Below are positions 34,139-44,615 of a stretch of 64,000 bases of DNA, piece by piece. The first letter of the stretch is position 1, and each line of letters starts with the position of its first letter. Under the pieces are notes generated by a model. That model saw only the letters and a list, made by a program, of their open reading frames with translations, made no database searches and was not told the DNA's origin. A program made the position numbers and the translations under genes. Origin of the DNA: Corallium rubrum (lineage: Eukaryota; Cnidaria; Anthozoa; Scleralcyonacea; Coralliidae); NCBI GenBank assembly GCA_964035015.1, contig OZ036003.1, forward strand, positions 2,820,031 to 2,884,030. The letters run 5' to 3'.

Positions 34139-34183
34139 CTACAGACGGTACCGTTTCGGCCTTTCGGGCCTCATCAGTGTAGT
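34138..34183 (-). ncRNA. Type I hammerhead ribozyme, intact core
   Basis: Read on the minus strand: ACTACA (stem I), CTGATGA (core), GGCC-CGAAA-GGCC (stem II with loop), GAAA (core), CGGTACCG (very short palindromic stem III), then TC and TGTAGT (stem I partner, 6 of 6 pairs). The predicted cut follows GTC, between 34144 and 34143. All conserved core bases are present. Very short stem III is known for hammerheads of animal retrozymes and Penelope-like elements, which are thought to act as dimers. The (TA)n after the cut site and the duplicated flank fit such a repeat. Activity is inferred, not shown. Confidence 0.85.
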
Positions 34184-34202
34184 GCTGATGAGCAGGATGA
34201 AG

Positions 34203-34600
34203 GTAACTGCTATTTACAGTCACCTTTGGTGCCTCACAAATTGTGGGACATTGAGTTTTTCTGAACCTTTCCACGGTTCGCTGCACAGCACCTTTCGACA
34301 CTCCTATCTTTGCAGTAATTTGTCGCTGTGAGAAACCTTCGTTACTTAGAGCAATAATTTGTCCTCTAACTCCCTCACTTAGATCTTTAGCCATCCTTGA
34401 CGCACATGCGTGTAGAGAATTAGATAAACTTATTTTGAAATTATATATGGCAAAATATTTCAAGGACAAAATGTGGGAGACAATTGCAGATCTCAATGCG
34501 CATATTCAAGTAGCTAATGCAAGTTTATTTTTCAGAAGATACACTTTTCTCGAATATTTGGCAAAAATTGAGACTGGACTCATACTTTTGGCACCCACTG
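34203..34600 (-). pseudogene. Tc1-like element, 5' fragment (transposase N-terminus and one TIR)
   Basis: The minus strand reads MAKDLSEGVRGQIIALSNEG, then FSQRQITAKIGVSKGAVQRT and VERFRKTQCP, a Tc1-type helix-turn-helix DNA-binding domain. It breaks off at the ribozyme-bearing repeat. The element end at 34580-34600 (CATACTTTTGGCACCCACTG) has Tc1-like CAGT termini and is followed by TA. No catalytic domain remains. It is a different family from the 28.3 kb copy. Confidence 0.75.
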
Positions 34601-34693
34601 TATATATATAAAAACCTTACCAAGGAAATATTTTACCTGGTGTTTCCACAAAACTTATTTATATTACATTATCGCAATGAAAACTTTCAAAGA

Positions 34694-35787
34694 ACAAGAC
34701 ACCCGCTAGGCGTTAACTCGGGCTACTTAATAGTGGGCACTGGACCAAAACAATGAAATAGTGGTAAATCGGCCATATTGGTGTACCAAAACAATGAAAT
34801 GGTGGCTATACTGATGAACCAAAACAATGAAATGGTGGCCATACTGGTGTATCAAAACATTGAAATGGTGGCCATACTGGTATACAAAGACAATTAAATA
34901 GTGGCCAATCAGCCATTCTGGTGTACCAAGACAATGAAATACGTAGTGGCCAATCAGCCATTCTGGTGTACCAAAACAATGAAATGGTGGCCATACTGGT
35001 GTACCAAAACAATGAAATGGTGGCCATAATGGTGTACCGAAACAATGAAATAGTGGCCATAATGGTGTACCAAAACATTGGAATGGTCGGGCCATATTGG
35101 TGTATCCAAACAATAATACACACTTGATGAAAGTAATGTATAAACTATTTAACAACATCGACTTTTAGTGCAAGACACCAGTACAATAATAAACAGTACA
35201 AGCAAATAAAGCAAACCACAAACATTAATAGTTACCTCAATACACTTAAGCTTACATACAGCATTCACAGACTGTCAGACACAAGTCAGTTCAGCTAAAT
35301 GACAACTTCGACGAAGATGTGAAACAGCATGTTTACCTTTCACTTGCAAGTTGGCTTTATCAACTTTCTTTGTTCTTTGATTTACAGCATTGAGCAACAT
35401 TTTTCAGTACCATTTAATTAATAACACATGTAAATTGTCGGAGAATCACATTGATCGAGAATTTTCGTAAAAGTTTGATCGAGTACTACACATTTTCAGC
35501 GTACGGTTATCGAGATCGCGGACCAACCCACGTCTACTATGGTATAACAGCATTGCGAGCGTGTTTATCATTAAAACACAAATTCACTTCGAACAACACA
35601 ACCAAAGGCGTCAGAAGAAAAAACTCGCTACTCCTGCATGAAAATCCGCCATGATGAAACATCAGCATTTGAGCTGTGACGTCATGCCTGCAGTTTCGCA
35701 AAGCCTGTTGGGGCCATATCGCGACCCCCAAAAAACAAAAACCAGACCGAAACCTAGACTCGTTCTACCACAGGTAGCCCGAGTAAT
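34694..35787 (+). mobile_element. Family A DNA transposon with an internal minisatellite
   Basis: It starts CAAGACACCCGCTAGGCGTT then AACTCGGGCTAC and ends CCACAGGTAGCCCGAGTAAT, matching 17604-18658 at both ends. The core differs and holds the 34740-35110 minisatellite. No transposase. Confidence 0.6.
34740..35110. repeat. About 33-bp minisatellite, roughly 10 units
   Basis: Unit GTACCAAAACAATGAAATGG then TGGCCATACTG, imperfect. Open frames on both strands here (WYTxMATISLF-like repeats) are repeat artefacts. Confidence 0.8.
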
Positions 35788-36183
35788 TAATCTTTCTGTT
35801 ACTTTTAACTTTTTCTACGTCCTGTGGCTAATCGTTTGTAGTGTACCATGAATTGTACTGATTATTTAGATGATTTAAAGATTTAGTTTTGCTTGCATTC
35901 TATAACTTTAGTTAAATATGTTAAAGGATCTATAAGATGTCATTCCTGTTTAGATTTTTTCCTCAAACGCTCTTTTGAAAATATTACAGCGAAAACTCTC
36001 CCCACTGACACTCAATAAGAAACATACAATAAAATAGAAAACTCAACAATTAGAATTGGTAAAACGTTATTGCGATGCCCTGACGATTAGAAACTTAGTA
36101 GAAATTTGCACTTTGGATCTAGTTGGTCGCAAGGATATATAAAACGATTAATTTAGGTTCAAGTTCTTATTTATGTACCTTAG

Positions 36184-36258
36184 GTTGACTCTAATGAAAG
36201 CGGTGTGTCTATCTTGGACAAAGCTCTGAAGTATTTTCAACTCCATTTAAAACATCAG
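36184..36258 (+). CDS. cabin1: cabin1 exon 6 in window (75 bp)
   Basis: Twenty-five codons in phase 0 between acceptor TTATGTACCTTAG and donor GTATGA. VDSNESGVSILDKALKYFQL then HLKHQ matches QVDEEAALEQAVKFCQVHLG of CABIN1. Confidence 0.8.
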
Positions 36259-36838
36259 GTATGACATTTTCGACAATATAATGCTATCTATTAATAAATG
36301 GTTTGAAACCGCCTTTTGTATAATTTCATGTTACTTGTTTTTTAAGGTTGTTATAACTAATATTGTTATTAATTATTGTGTAGAATTTCGTATTACTTGG
36401 TCTTTAAGATTGTTATACCTAATATTGTTTAAAAGAACTCTTAGAATTATAAAAATATTAATTTACAGCTGTTTCATATCTAGATTTGCTTGATGTGCAA
36501 GTATACCCCTTAGGCGTGACATGTGATATTTTTAACAAAAAAAAACATGATGAAAATTCAATTTATCTTGAAATTCGTCAACTGCCAATCACAGTTCTTC
36601 TACCAATCACAGTTCTTCTAGTAGCACTTTGGTGACTCAACAACCAATCACATTTCGTTTCTAACACTTTGATGACGTTTCCACTAAGCAGGCGAAACGG
36701 AAATCGAAGCTGGCAAGCCGAAACATGTTTTGGTTGTGTTTTTATTGAGTTGAGTTTCTTGAAATTTTTTGTCACAAAATATAACTAAATGTTAATTAAA
36801 AGTGGCAAGAGGAAGTCTAAAATCCAAACAAAAAGCGT

Positions 36839-38966
36839 CAGGGGCGGATCTAGGAATTTTCCCCACTTAGTCAAACTATCTAGGGGGGTCCGGGGGTATG
36901 CCCCCCTGGAAAATTTTTGAAATTTGGATCTCTGAAATGGCATTTCCCGCATTCTGACAACACTTTTAATCAAAATTTCTGAAGTTTTAAAACATATTTT
37001 TTAGCACATAATTTTATACTTTTTATGAAAAAGTGTCAAAATTGGATTTGGATTAGTGAATTATTGTAATAGTTCTTGTAATAGTAAGTGCGTAATTATT
37101 TTTTTCTAAAAAGAAGGCAATACAACAAACAGTAGAGATATGTGATTATATTTAATTACTAACTTAAAAAATATATCATCGGTTGTTTTGCTCTATGTCA
37201 GAGCTCATCAGCATGCCTTGAAGACACCAAAAACATTCTTGCAGTCAGTGAATTCAACATGGACAGCCTGACCAACACACAAGTAAAGGTCTAGCCGAAT
37301 TTAATGTTCTGCATAACCCAGAGCAAGGGTAATGGGACATTTCAAAGACAGCTCTAGGAGCTCAACCATCTACATCATCCCAGTCATCCTAATTAAGTCA
37401 CAACTAATTCAAGCTACTACCCACCATTACTAATCTATGTTACTATGAGCTGTCTGGTTTTCAGGTGCGAGATACTCACCTTTTACACATCTACCCAAGC
37501 AGACAATGTCTTGTTAAGGAATGCCTTTATTTATGACCATAATGCGACATGGACATAAAGGAGCTCAACTCTCATCATTATCCCAGTCATCCTAACCCTT
37601 GAGCCCCCATCTAATCTAAGTCATTACCTGTTTATATGATTCAATTCTGTAAACTATGAAAGTATATAAACATTGAATACTAGAATTAAGCAGACATTGT
37701 ATTTAAGCCAGATAATAAAATGTAAATAATAATTGTAACACAGCACATGTAGTTATTGGTTAATGTGGATATCAGCACTTAGTACTGTAGCTACTGTACA
37801 CATGTAAATTTATATTAAAAGAAGAAACGAATCATCATTTACTAATTAAGTTTATTCATACAGTACATGACATGTTGTGTATGTATATATTATATACTGT
37901 CATAATTAATATTAAAGGACAGAAATTAGCAATGTATGAGAAGAGTGCTTTAACTACCAGGTTGGCAGGCTAGGTTACAGTCTCACTCTCACAAAGATAA
38001 AATTAATCATATTACTGATATTACTATTAAAACCATGAAATCTCCAAGCAAGATCAAATTTCCAGTAAAGCATCAATTCATTAACATGTTATAGATCAAA
38101 TACAAGCAAACGCGAAGTCTAGCCCAAGAGTAAATCTATAAATTATCATAAAGACTATAATGATATTCAAATCATACAGTATAGACTGTAGGGTTTCGTA
38201 CCTCAGACGACCTCAGAGCGCATCACTGATTCACTGTATAAAATTCTCGCAATTGATATTTCGATATATATCTTTTTCAATCCTCTGTAAAAGGTCATCT
38301 TCAGTGCATAAAGCACTAGATGAAAGTTTCATGAATATTTCATCATAAAGGTCTTGTAAATATCCTTGCTATTGAGTGTTGGGAATATAAAAATACGCCA
38401 CTCAGTTCTGGCCATGCGCATATTCTCAGAAGCGATCGCTAACCATACTGATTATTCAGAAAGGCGCGTATCCTGCAAAATGACGTTTCAGTCTCTACAC
38501 CAATCGTAAGTCGTAATTAGAGCAAAATTAGCCAATCAGGAACGTTGAAAAACCAACCAACTTCGTCAAAATTTGACGAAGTTGCTTCCTTCGTCAAATT
38601 CATCAAACCGAGAGCCTGCATCGCATTTGCGGCCTGGAAATGACTGTGAACCCGATCCTTGATTCTCCCATTATGTCCCGTGCATCCCACTGCTTCCCCT
38701 CGAAATCAGTCGTAGCTACAGAATGAGGCCTCGCGCGTAAGAAAACGGAGAAACGCCAACAGGGAAATTGTTCTGGCCTGAACCGAAGCCTCTGTATACA
38801 GGCATTTTAAGAATAGAACATACTCCTTCCTACTAGATAATTATTTTTTATTTGCAGGATTTTATTTGTAAATTTTTGCCGACGTGCAACAAACGAAAAT
38901 TATATATTCACGTCAAATTTACACTTCGTCGCGCGACTTAGTTGACGTAGTCTAAATCCGCCCCTG
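36839..38966. mobile_element. hAT-like non-autonomous element (2.1 kb)
   Basis: Ends CAGGGGCGGATCTAG and CTAAATCCGCCCCTG are inverted. AGCGT occurs immediately outside both ends, but a full 8-bp duplication is not clear. The first 130 bp (GGGGGTCCGGGGGTATGCCC and neighbours) are homologous to the inside of the hAT copy at 49734-50410. No transposase frame was found. Confidence 0.55.
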
Positions 38967-39224
38967 AGCGTATTAGAATTTAGACTACCTCTGGAAGTAA
39001 GACTTGAATTATGCATAATAATTTTGTATAATAATACGGCAAAGCAAAGAAAGTGTGTAAGAATTAATAAGGTAAAAAATCTCAAGATGCAGACATATTT
39101 CCATATTCAGAGCTTAGATACTATTTTAATTTGGATATAAATAAAGAAACGGAAGTTATATTTATAACCTCTTCTGGCAGAGAATTGTGGAATTTTGATC
39201 CTTGATACTGAATAGAAAACTGTC

Positions 39225-40927
39225 TTAACGTAGTCCTAGAAAATGGTATATGCGTAGTATTTTAGTATTTCGTGTATTGTAATCATGTGTACTATTGCTG
39301 AAAACAAACATGTTATTAAAATGTTTTGGAAGTAGCTTATTTGTACACAAAAATACAAACTGTCCTGTTTGTTGTTTACAAATATCATGAAATTTCAATA
39401 TATGAAGATCTCTGAATATCGGATCCGTGTGAGCATCAAATTTACTGTTGTTTAGTATTCTGATTATGCGTTTCTGCAATGGAGCAATACGATTGAGATT
39501 TGTTGGGTAAGTTTAGAAGCCCAAACAATATTGCAATATTACAGATATGGATAAACCATAGGAAAGTATAAGATTCGTAAGGAGGACTTCAAGACGTAAA
39601 TTCGTGGAATACTCCAATACTAAATTTCTTGTGATCAATTGCAGATGAAATATTATCGAATAATTCAATAAAAGCTAATCAGGTGGAACGTCCTCTTCTA
39701 AAACCATATGTTGATCACTTAGAATATTATATTCCTCAACATATTTTAATAATCGATTATAAATCATTCGTTCTAAAAGTTTGGAAAAGGCTGGCAAAAC
39801 AGATATCGGTCTGTAATTGATGAATTTTGAGTAATCATCTGGTATTACGCGTGCGATTTTTATTTGGTCAGGCACAATACCATGGGTAATCGAAAGATTA
39901 ATAATTAACAATTAGACGAGCCCGAGTTTTCTATGAGCGGATAGTACTATGCTCATAGAAAACGAGGGCGAGTTGTCTAATTATTTTACTATATATTTAC
40001 CAACAAACGTTCAACAGTAATTTCGGACGTCTCCTTGACCCGTAGAGTAACTGATGGAAAAGTAAAGTTTTCTTGCGTAATTTAGCATGGATTTTCATGT
40101 ACAATATTGAAACAATATATCCACTCACTTGATTTGTAAAAGTGACAAAAAGTTGAAAGAAACATTCATGCAATTTAGCATATAGTTTACATCACGAAGT
40201 CTTGTGAACAGCAAGCGTAACTTTCAAATGAGTTTTGTTTGCAGTTACTTTGTTTTAAACGAACACAGATAAACAATTTAACGATCTTACCATTAATAAT
40301 TTCCATTCCAACCATTTTGTAGCCGGGTTTTTTTCTGTAGAACGTATTGCTTCGCCTAAATGTTCAATTTCTAATTCTTTCATTTGCCCACTCCGTTATA
40401 ATTTCGGCGCCATTGTTGCTTAACAGAACAACCGCTAGCTCTAATGATCATTGTTCGTGCTATACTACGAATTTTGTCATTGTTCAATTTTTTTAAAAGA
40501 ATGACTTTCATTGGTTTATCCCCAGAGGTTTATATTACCAATTATAAACTCCTGCAATCGCCAATGAAATTCAGAGATTTGCATTATAAGCTTGTAAATT
40601 TATACTAATGTGTGTCAGAGGTTTAGAAATAAATTCGATAGAGTTTTTAATTATATTCATAGAAAGTATTATCAAAGCCAACAGCTTTGCTTCTTCAGTT
40701 ATTTAATTTTGGGTGGTTGGGTCAAAAGACAGAGAAGTACAAGAATTCTTTGAAAGGAAATAATTAGGGGAGATAGAGGTATTAGGAATTTGTTTCGCCA
40801 AGTTCGCTCCAATATTTGTGAAATAATGACAAAATTTATTGGCTAATGAAAGAGAAAAATCAGGTAAAAAGGTCAGCTCTGAATATCGAAAACAGTGAAA
40901 CGTATTTGCAGCTACCTTAATCACCAT
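39225..40927 (-). pseudogene. LINE remnant split by a hairpin MITE
   Basis: Three minus-strand pieces fit one LINE ORF in order. 40703-40927 has LANKFCHYFTNIGANLAKQI (endonuclease-RT linker). 39675-39911 has KFINYRPISVLPAFSKLLER then MIYNRLLKYVEEYNILS (RT). 39225-39479 has MQKRIIRILNNSKFDAHTDP and HDYNTRN (C-terminus). The MITE at 39908-40610 separates the first two. Between the second and third, only a trace of motif A (AIDHKKFSIGV, about 39630-39655) survives, so the RT core is mostly deleted. Confidence 0.75.
39908..40610 (+). mobile_element. Hairpin-ended MITE family, copy inside a LINE
   Basis: It starts CAATTAGACGAGCCCGAG with a shortened hairpin (TTTTCTATGAGC against GCTCATAGAAAA) and ends CTTGTAAATTTATACTAA. 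It is collinear with 27408-28198 and younger than the LINE it interrupts. Confidence 0.7.
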
Positions 40928-41564
40928 CTCACCGTCTGGATCTTGTTTTAAAACATCGTTGGTCGTAAAGAGCTACTCATGCAGTGTGCATGAAACGATA
41001 TAAAACTCCGAAAAAAAAGTAGCTTTTTTATCGGAAATATTTTGGATTTGTATTGAGAGCTTGTGGACATTTTGCTCTATATATCGATAGTTTTTTTCCT
41101 TTTACCAAGTGAGTTTATCAGGCAAGAATACAAGAGGTATTTATACACAATTTTATTCCGTTACGTCGGTTTAAAAACTTGAACTGATCACAACTTTTTG
41201 CTGTGTTTTCATGAGCACAAATCATCATTGTTTCCTCTGAGTTAAGCATTTGTTGAACTTGTTTGTTGTGTTGAAGCTTCATTTCTCGTAGTTGAAGCTC
41301 TTTGTTTATTTATGGTTATATAATACCTTGTTTGTTTCAACTTTTTTTTACTTTTATAAATACGGGCAAAAAAGTGCTTTCGATTTCCGTATAACCAAAT
41401 TGGCCAGAATTGTGCTGACGAGGGACCCCATGGGACATCCGAAAATTTGCTGGTAGTAAACGCCTTCATGTGTGAAAAAAATATTATTTAAAACGATCAG
41501 TCGCCCGATCGCTTTTCGACCTAGCTATAAATATTTCCTTTTCCATGCACTGACAGACAATCTG

Positions 41565-41970
41565 ACGAAATTATATTTCCATGTCTTATCCACCAATGGT
41601 TATCCTAAGCGTTTTCTAAAGAATTGTTTAAACCAAAGCCAGCAATGCACTACCAACCAAGGTCACCAGGGGGAACATGGACCTACTCGAAAGAAACGAA
41701 GACCAAACACTGATTAGGCTACCGTATCTACAAGGTATGTCGGAAAAAATCGCTACAATTCTCTCAAACCACAACATTAAAATAGCACACAAGCCTGTGA
41801 AGACCATATCCATCATGCTTCGAAAACCAAAAGACAAACTCGACCGCGATCATACAACTGGCATTGTTTACAAAATCAAATGTAGAGATTGCACTTCCGT
41901 TTACCTCGGTCAAACATCTCATTCATCAGCCCAGTTAAATATAGGTCAGTGTACTCAGACCACGGGTTGA
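41565..41970 (+). pseudogene. Penelope-like element fragment (linker and GIY-YIG endonuclease start)
   Basis: NGYPKRFLKN in one frame continues, after a frameshift, as LIRLPYLQGMSEKIATILSN, IKIAHKPVKT and GIVYKIKCRDCTSVYLGQTS. The order (thumb end, LPY-G-SEKI block, VYKI-C-C...VYLGQT) is that of the region between RT and the GIY-YIG endonuclease of Penelope-like retroelements. The RT itself and the rest of the endonuclease are missing. It lies in the last cabin1 intron. Confidence 0.7.
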
Positions 41971-42397
41971 AATGTCTGTCGGGAATCGGAAATATCAGTC
42001 TGATTTTACCGGCTGCAAGACCTGTGTTACATTAAATTTTTGTAATCGCAAGTTATATCTTCGAAATGTTATATTTTTCTAGGCTCTTCATCAGTCGTAA
42101 ACCTCTACTATTATTGGCTGAGACGAGTTACGTGTTTTGTCGGTTATTTCCCGTAATGAACCGGTCCGGATTACGGATTCGTTAGCCATTTTGTTTGCAA
42201 AGAAAGAATGAAAGAAGTACAAAGAAATCTTTGAAAATCCGAATAAATTTAAAACCTCGCCCACGATCTCGGTCCGTACTATCAAGACCGAGGTCTGATA
42301 TTTTCCCGTAATTAGCGCACTCTCGGTTAATAAGAAGTTATCAATATGTTTAATTAAACTATAATTTAAATATTTTTTTTAATTGTAATATACCTAG

Positions 42398-42724
42398 GCA
42401 TCAAGCAGCGAAAATGAAGAAAAGACCGTATCTAAAATAGTGAATAACGTCTCAGTCGAAGAACCGACAACAGAAGCCGCCAACATTGACTCATTCCAAT
42501 CTAGTAGCTATCGTGGCGATAATAGCGTATCATCCACAAAGAATATCAATAGTCAAAGTACTTCACAAACTTCTGATTCAGTAATTGTGCCACAGACGGC
42601 GCGCGGTGGAAGTGATGATGTAACTACCAGTCTGTTCCGTACAAGTTCTGAAGACGGCAGTCAAGTTTTGCCCGCTCTGATTCGCGATGGAGAAAAAATA
42701 GATTCACAGGAGAACAGTTCATAA
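42398..42724 (+). CDS. cabin1: Probable last cabin1 coding exon in window
   Basis: After acceptor AATTGTAATATACCTAG the frame that follows from the 36184 exon (phase 0) is open for 108 codons to TAA at 42722. It begins ASSSENEEKTVSKIVNNVSV. The product is Ser/Thr/Glu-rich and disordered, as is the CABIN1 C-terminal tail, but I see no specific conserved motif such as the vertebrate MEF2-binding end. Assignment rests on phase, splice site and position. Confidence 0.5.
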   Translation, partial: ASSSENEEKTVSKIVNNVSVEEPTTEAANIDSFQSSSYRGDNSVSSTKNINSQSTSQTSDSVIVPQTARGGSDDVTTSLFRTSSEDGSQVLPALIRDGEKIDSQENSS

Positions 42725-42975
42725 AAGTGTGATGCCTTCGATCATTTTCATACACCAATCACCGCGATGCATCTACAAACATGTATATGTGTAGTGGACT
42801 CATCTGCGATCTCACGGTTTAACATGAAACTAATGATGGGTGGTAGGCATACGTGAAGTACGCCTGGTATAGGTTTGCGAGCTTGGTGCACTTGGTGAAC
42901 AGACGTTCAGTGGACGTTTGTCAAGTTCAAATGCTCAGAAAATGTTCTTGAGCAAATGCTCAGAAAATCTTCTTG

Positions 42976-43239
42976 AGCCCCAGACAGGCATCGAACCTGC
43001 AACCTTGTAGATCCGGTTAGATGCTCTACCATTGCGCTACCCCAGTATAATATTACTTCAACTAAATCTCATGTGGAAATGCTATCCTGCATTTAAGAGC
43101 ACGCACGCATGTGCCCTTAAGTGCAGGGTGTCATTTCCACATGAGATTTAGTTAAAGTAATATTATATTGGGGTAGCGCAAAGGTAGAGCATCTAACCGG
43201 ACAATAGAAGGCTGCAGGTTCGATGCCTGTCTGTGGCTT
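42976..43239. repeat. Head-to-head tRNA-like SINE palindrome
   Basis: 42976-43046 (minus) and 43169-43239 (plus) each carry GGGGTAGCGCAA, GGTAGAGCATCTAACCGGA and GCAGGTTCGATGCCTGTCTG. These are A-box and B-box motifs of a tRNA-derived pol III promoter. The intervening DNA (CTAAATCTCATGTGGAAATG and its complement) continues the inverted repeat to a centre near 43107. The anticodon arm does not fold well, so I read these as SINE-like copies, not tRNA genes. Confidence 0.65.
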
Positions 43240-43492
43240 AACCTCTGTTAATTTAGAAACGGTCTGGAAATCTGGAAAACTTCAAAGGGTCATCATGAGC
43301 TGTGGGTTTATGTTGTAATGGTCCTGACCGCCTACACAAATCTCTTGGATTTCGTTTATTCATATTTAAATAACACGGTTGAGCGATTGAACCCATTCAA
43401 CCCAAACGCTGCTATTGGATGACTGCTTTGTTATACTAAACGTACATATTCTGCCGAGTTTCCAGACCATGTGTTAATTAACTATGATCCGA

Positions 43493-43560
43493 TCCTCAGT
43501 AGCTTAATTGTTAGAGCGTCTAACCGGACACTATAGAAGGTTGCAGGTTCGATCCCTCGG
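43493..43560 (+). other. tRNA-like sequence, third copy
   Basis: CAGTAGCTTAATTGTTAGAG (A box), TCTAACCGGACACTATAGAA and GCAGGTTCGATCCCT (B box) match the palindromic copies 300 bp upstream. The acceptor stem is not clear. Confidence 0.5.
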
Positions 43561-43932
43561 AAATATTTTCTGCATGATCATTTGATTTTGACGAACGTCC
43601 ACTAAACGTCCGTTGCACGAAACCAATTGCCACAGAAATGGTTTATTTTTGAAAGAAGATGGCCTAGAAAAAATGTTTTGAAAAAGATGTTTTAAAGACG
43701 TTTAAAAAGAATTTCTTCTCTACGTTTCGTCACTATTCAAGAAATATACATCTTTAGAGTGGTTTTTGTACTATTTTAACTATTGAGCGTGAAAAGGGAG
43801 AGGGGGGTGAGAGGCCAGTCATCTTTTCGACGACACCTTGGCGTCGGTGTGTTCTCGAAGATTTCAAGTGACCGAATACTGTTGATCGCTGATGTCGCTG
43901 GCAACTGTGTTGATCGTAATTATGCTCACTAT

Positions 43933-44615
43933 GCTTTTTTTGATCTTATCACAAAGTACATTTAAAATGAGGATGAATGGCGTTTGTGGTTTGTAAATCT
44001 CATCTCGTTCAAGAGATATTCACGTTTTGGAAACATGCAAATTATATGGCTGATGACGTCATTTATTCCAAACGAGTGAAAATCGTAAAATAAGGAATAT
44101 CTCTGGAAATAAACAATAAAACGTTCTTAAAGTTTGTATGCTTATAGTATCCAATAAAATAGACTTCTCTGTGGAACTTTTGTGATTGCTAAGGTAAGCG
44201 CATGTTCTCAGGTTACTCTAAACCTTAAAAAGGGAATTATCATTTTTGCGTCATTGTTTAAAAATAAAAAGATTTAAACGTTTGAATTACAATGCCTATA
44301 TCAGCTCTAATCTTTACTTTTATTCGCTGGAGTAAACGCTACTTGATTACCGATAAATAAGCAAAGTTCCACAGTGAAACGTATTTTATTTAATACTATA
44401 AGCATGCAAAATTTGAGCACTTTCTATTGTTTATTTCTAGAGATATTCCTAATTTTAAGATTTTCATTTCGCTCGTTTGGAGTAATGACATCATCAGCCA
44501 TATAATTTTGCATATTTCCAAAACGTGAATACCTCTTGAACGAGATGAGATATTGACAAACCACAAACGCCGTTCATCCTCATTTTAAATATTCTTTATG
44601 ATAAGACCAAAAAAA
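43933..44615. repeat. Long inverted repeat element (arms about 230 bp)
   Basis: Left arm from TTTTTTTGATCTTATCACAA; right arm to TATGATAAGACCAAAAAAAA. Between them ATGAGGATGAATGGCGTTTG is matched by CGCCGTTCATCCTCAT and ATATGGCTGATGACGTCAT by ATGACATCATCAGCCATAT. The spacer (about 44180-44370) is non-coding. Confidence 0.7.

Noticed and set aside
34727..35158. Membrane-like repeat protein (FHCFGTP/MATISLFWYT)
   Set aside because: It follows the 33-bp minisatellite exactly and is present in several frames.
42976..43239. Genuine tRNA genes
   Set aside because: A and B boxes are good, but the anticodon arm does not pair and the copies lie in a palindrome; SINE-like origin is more likely.
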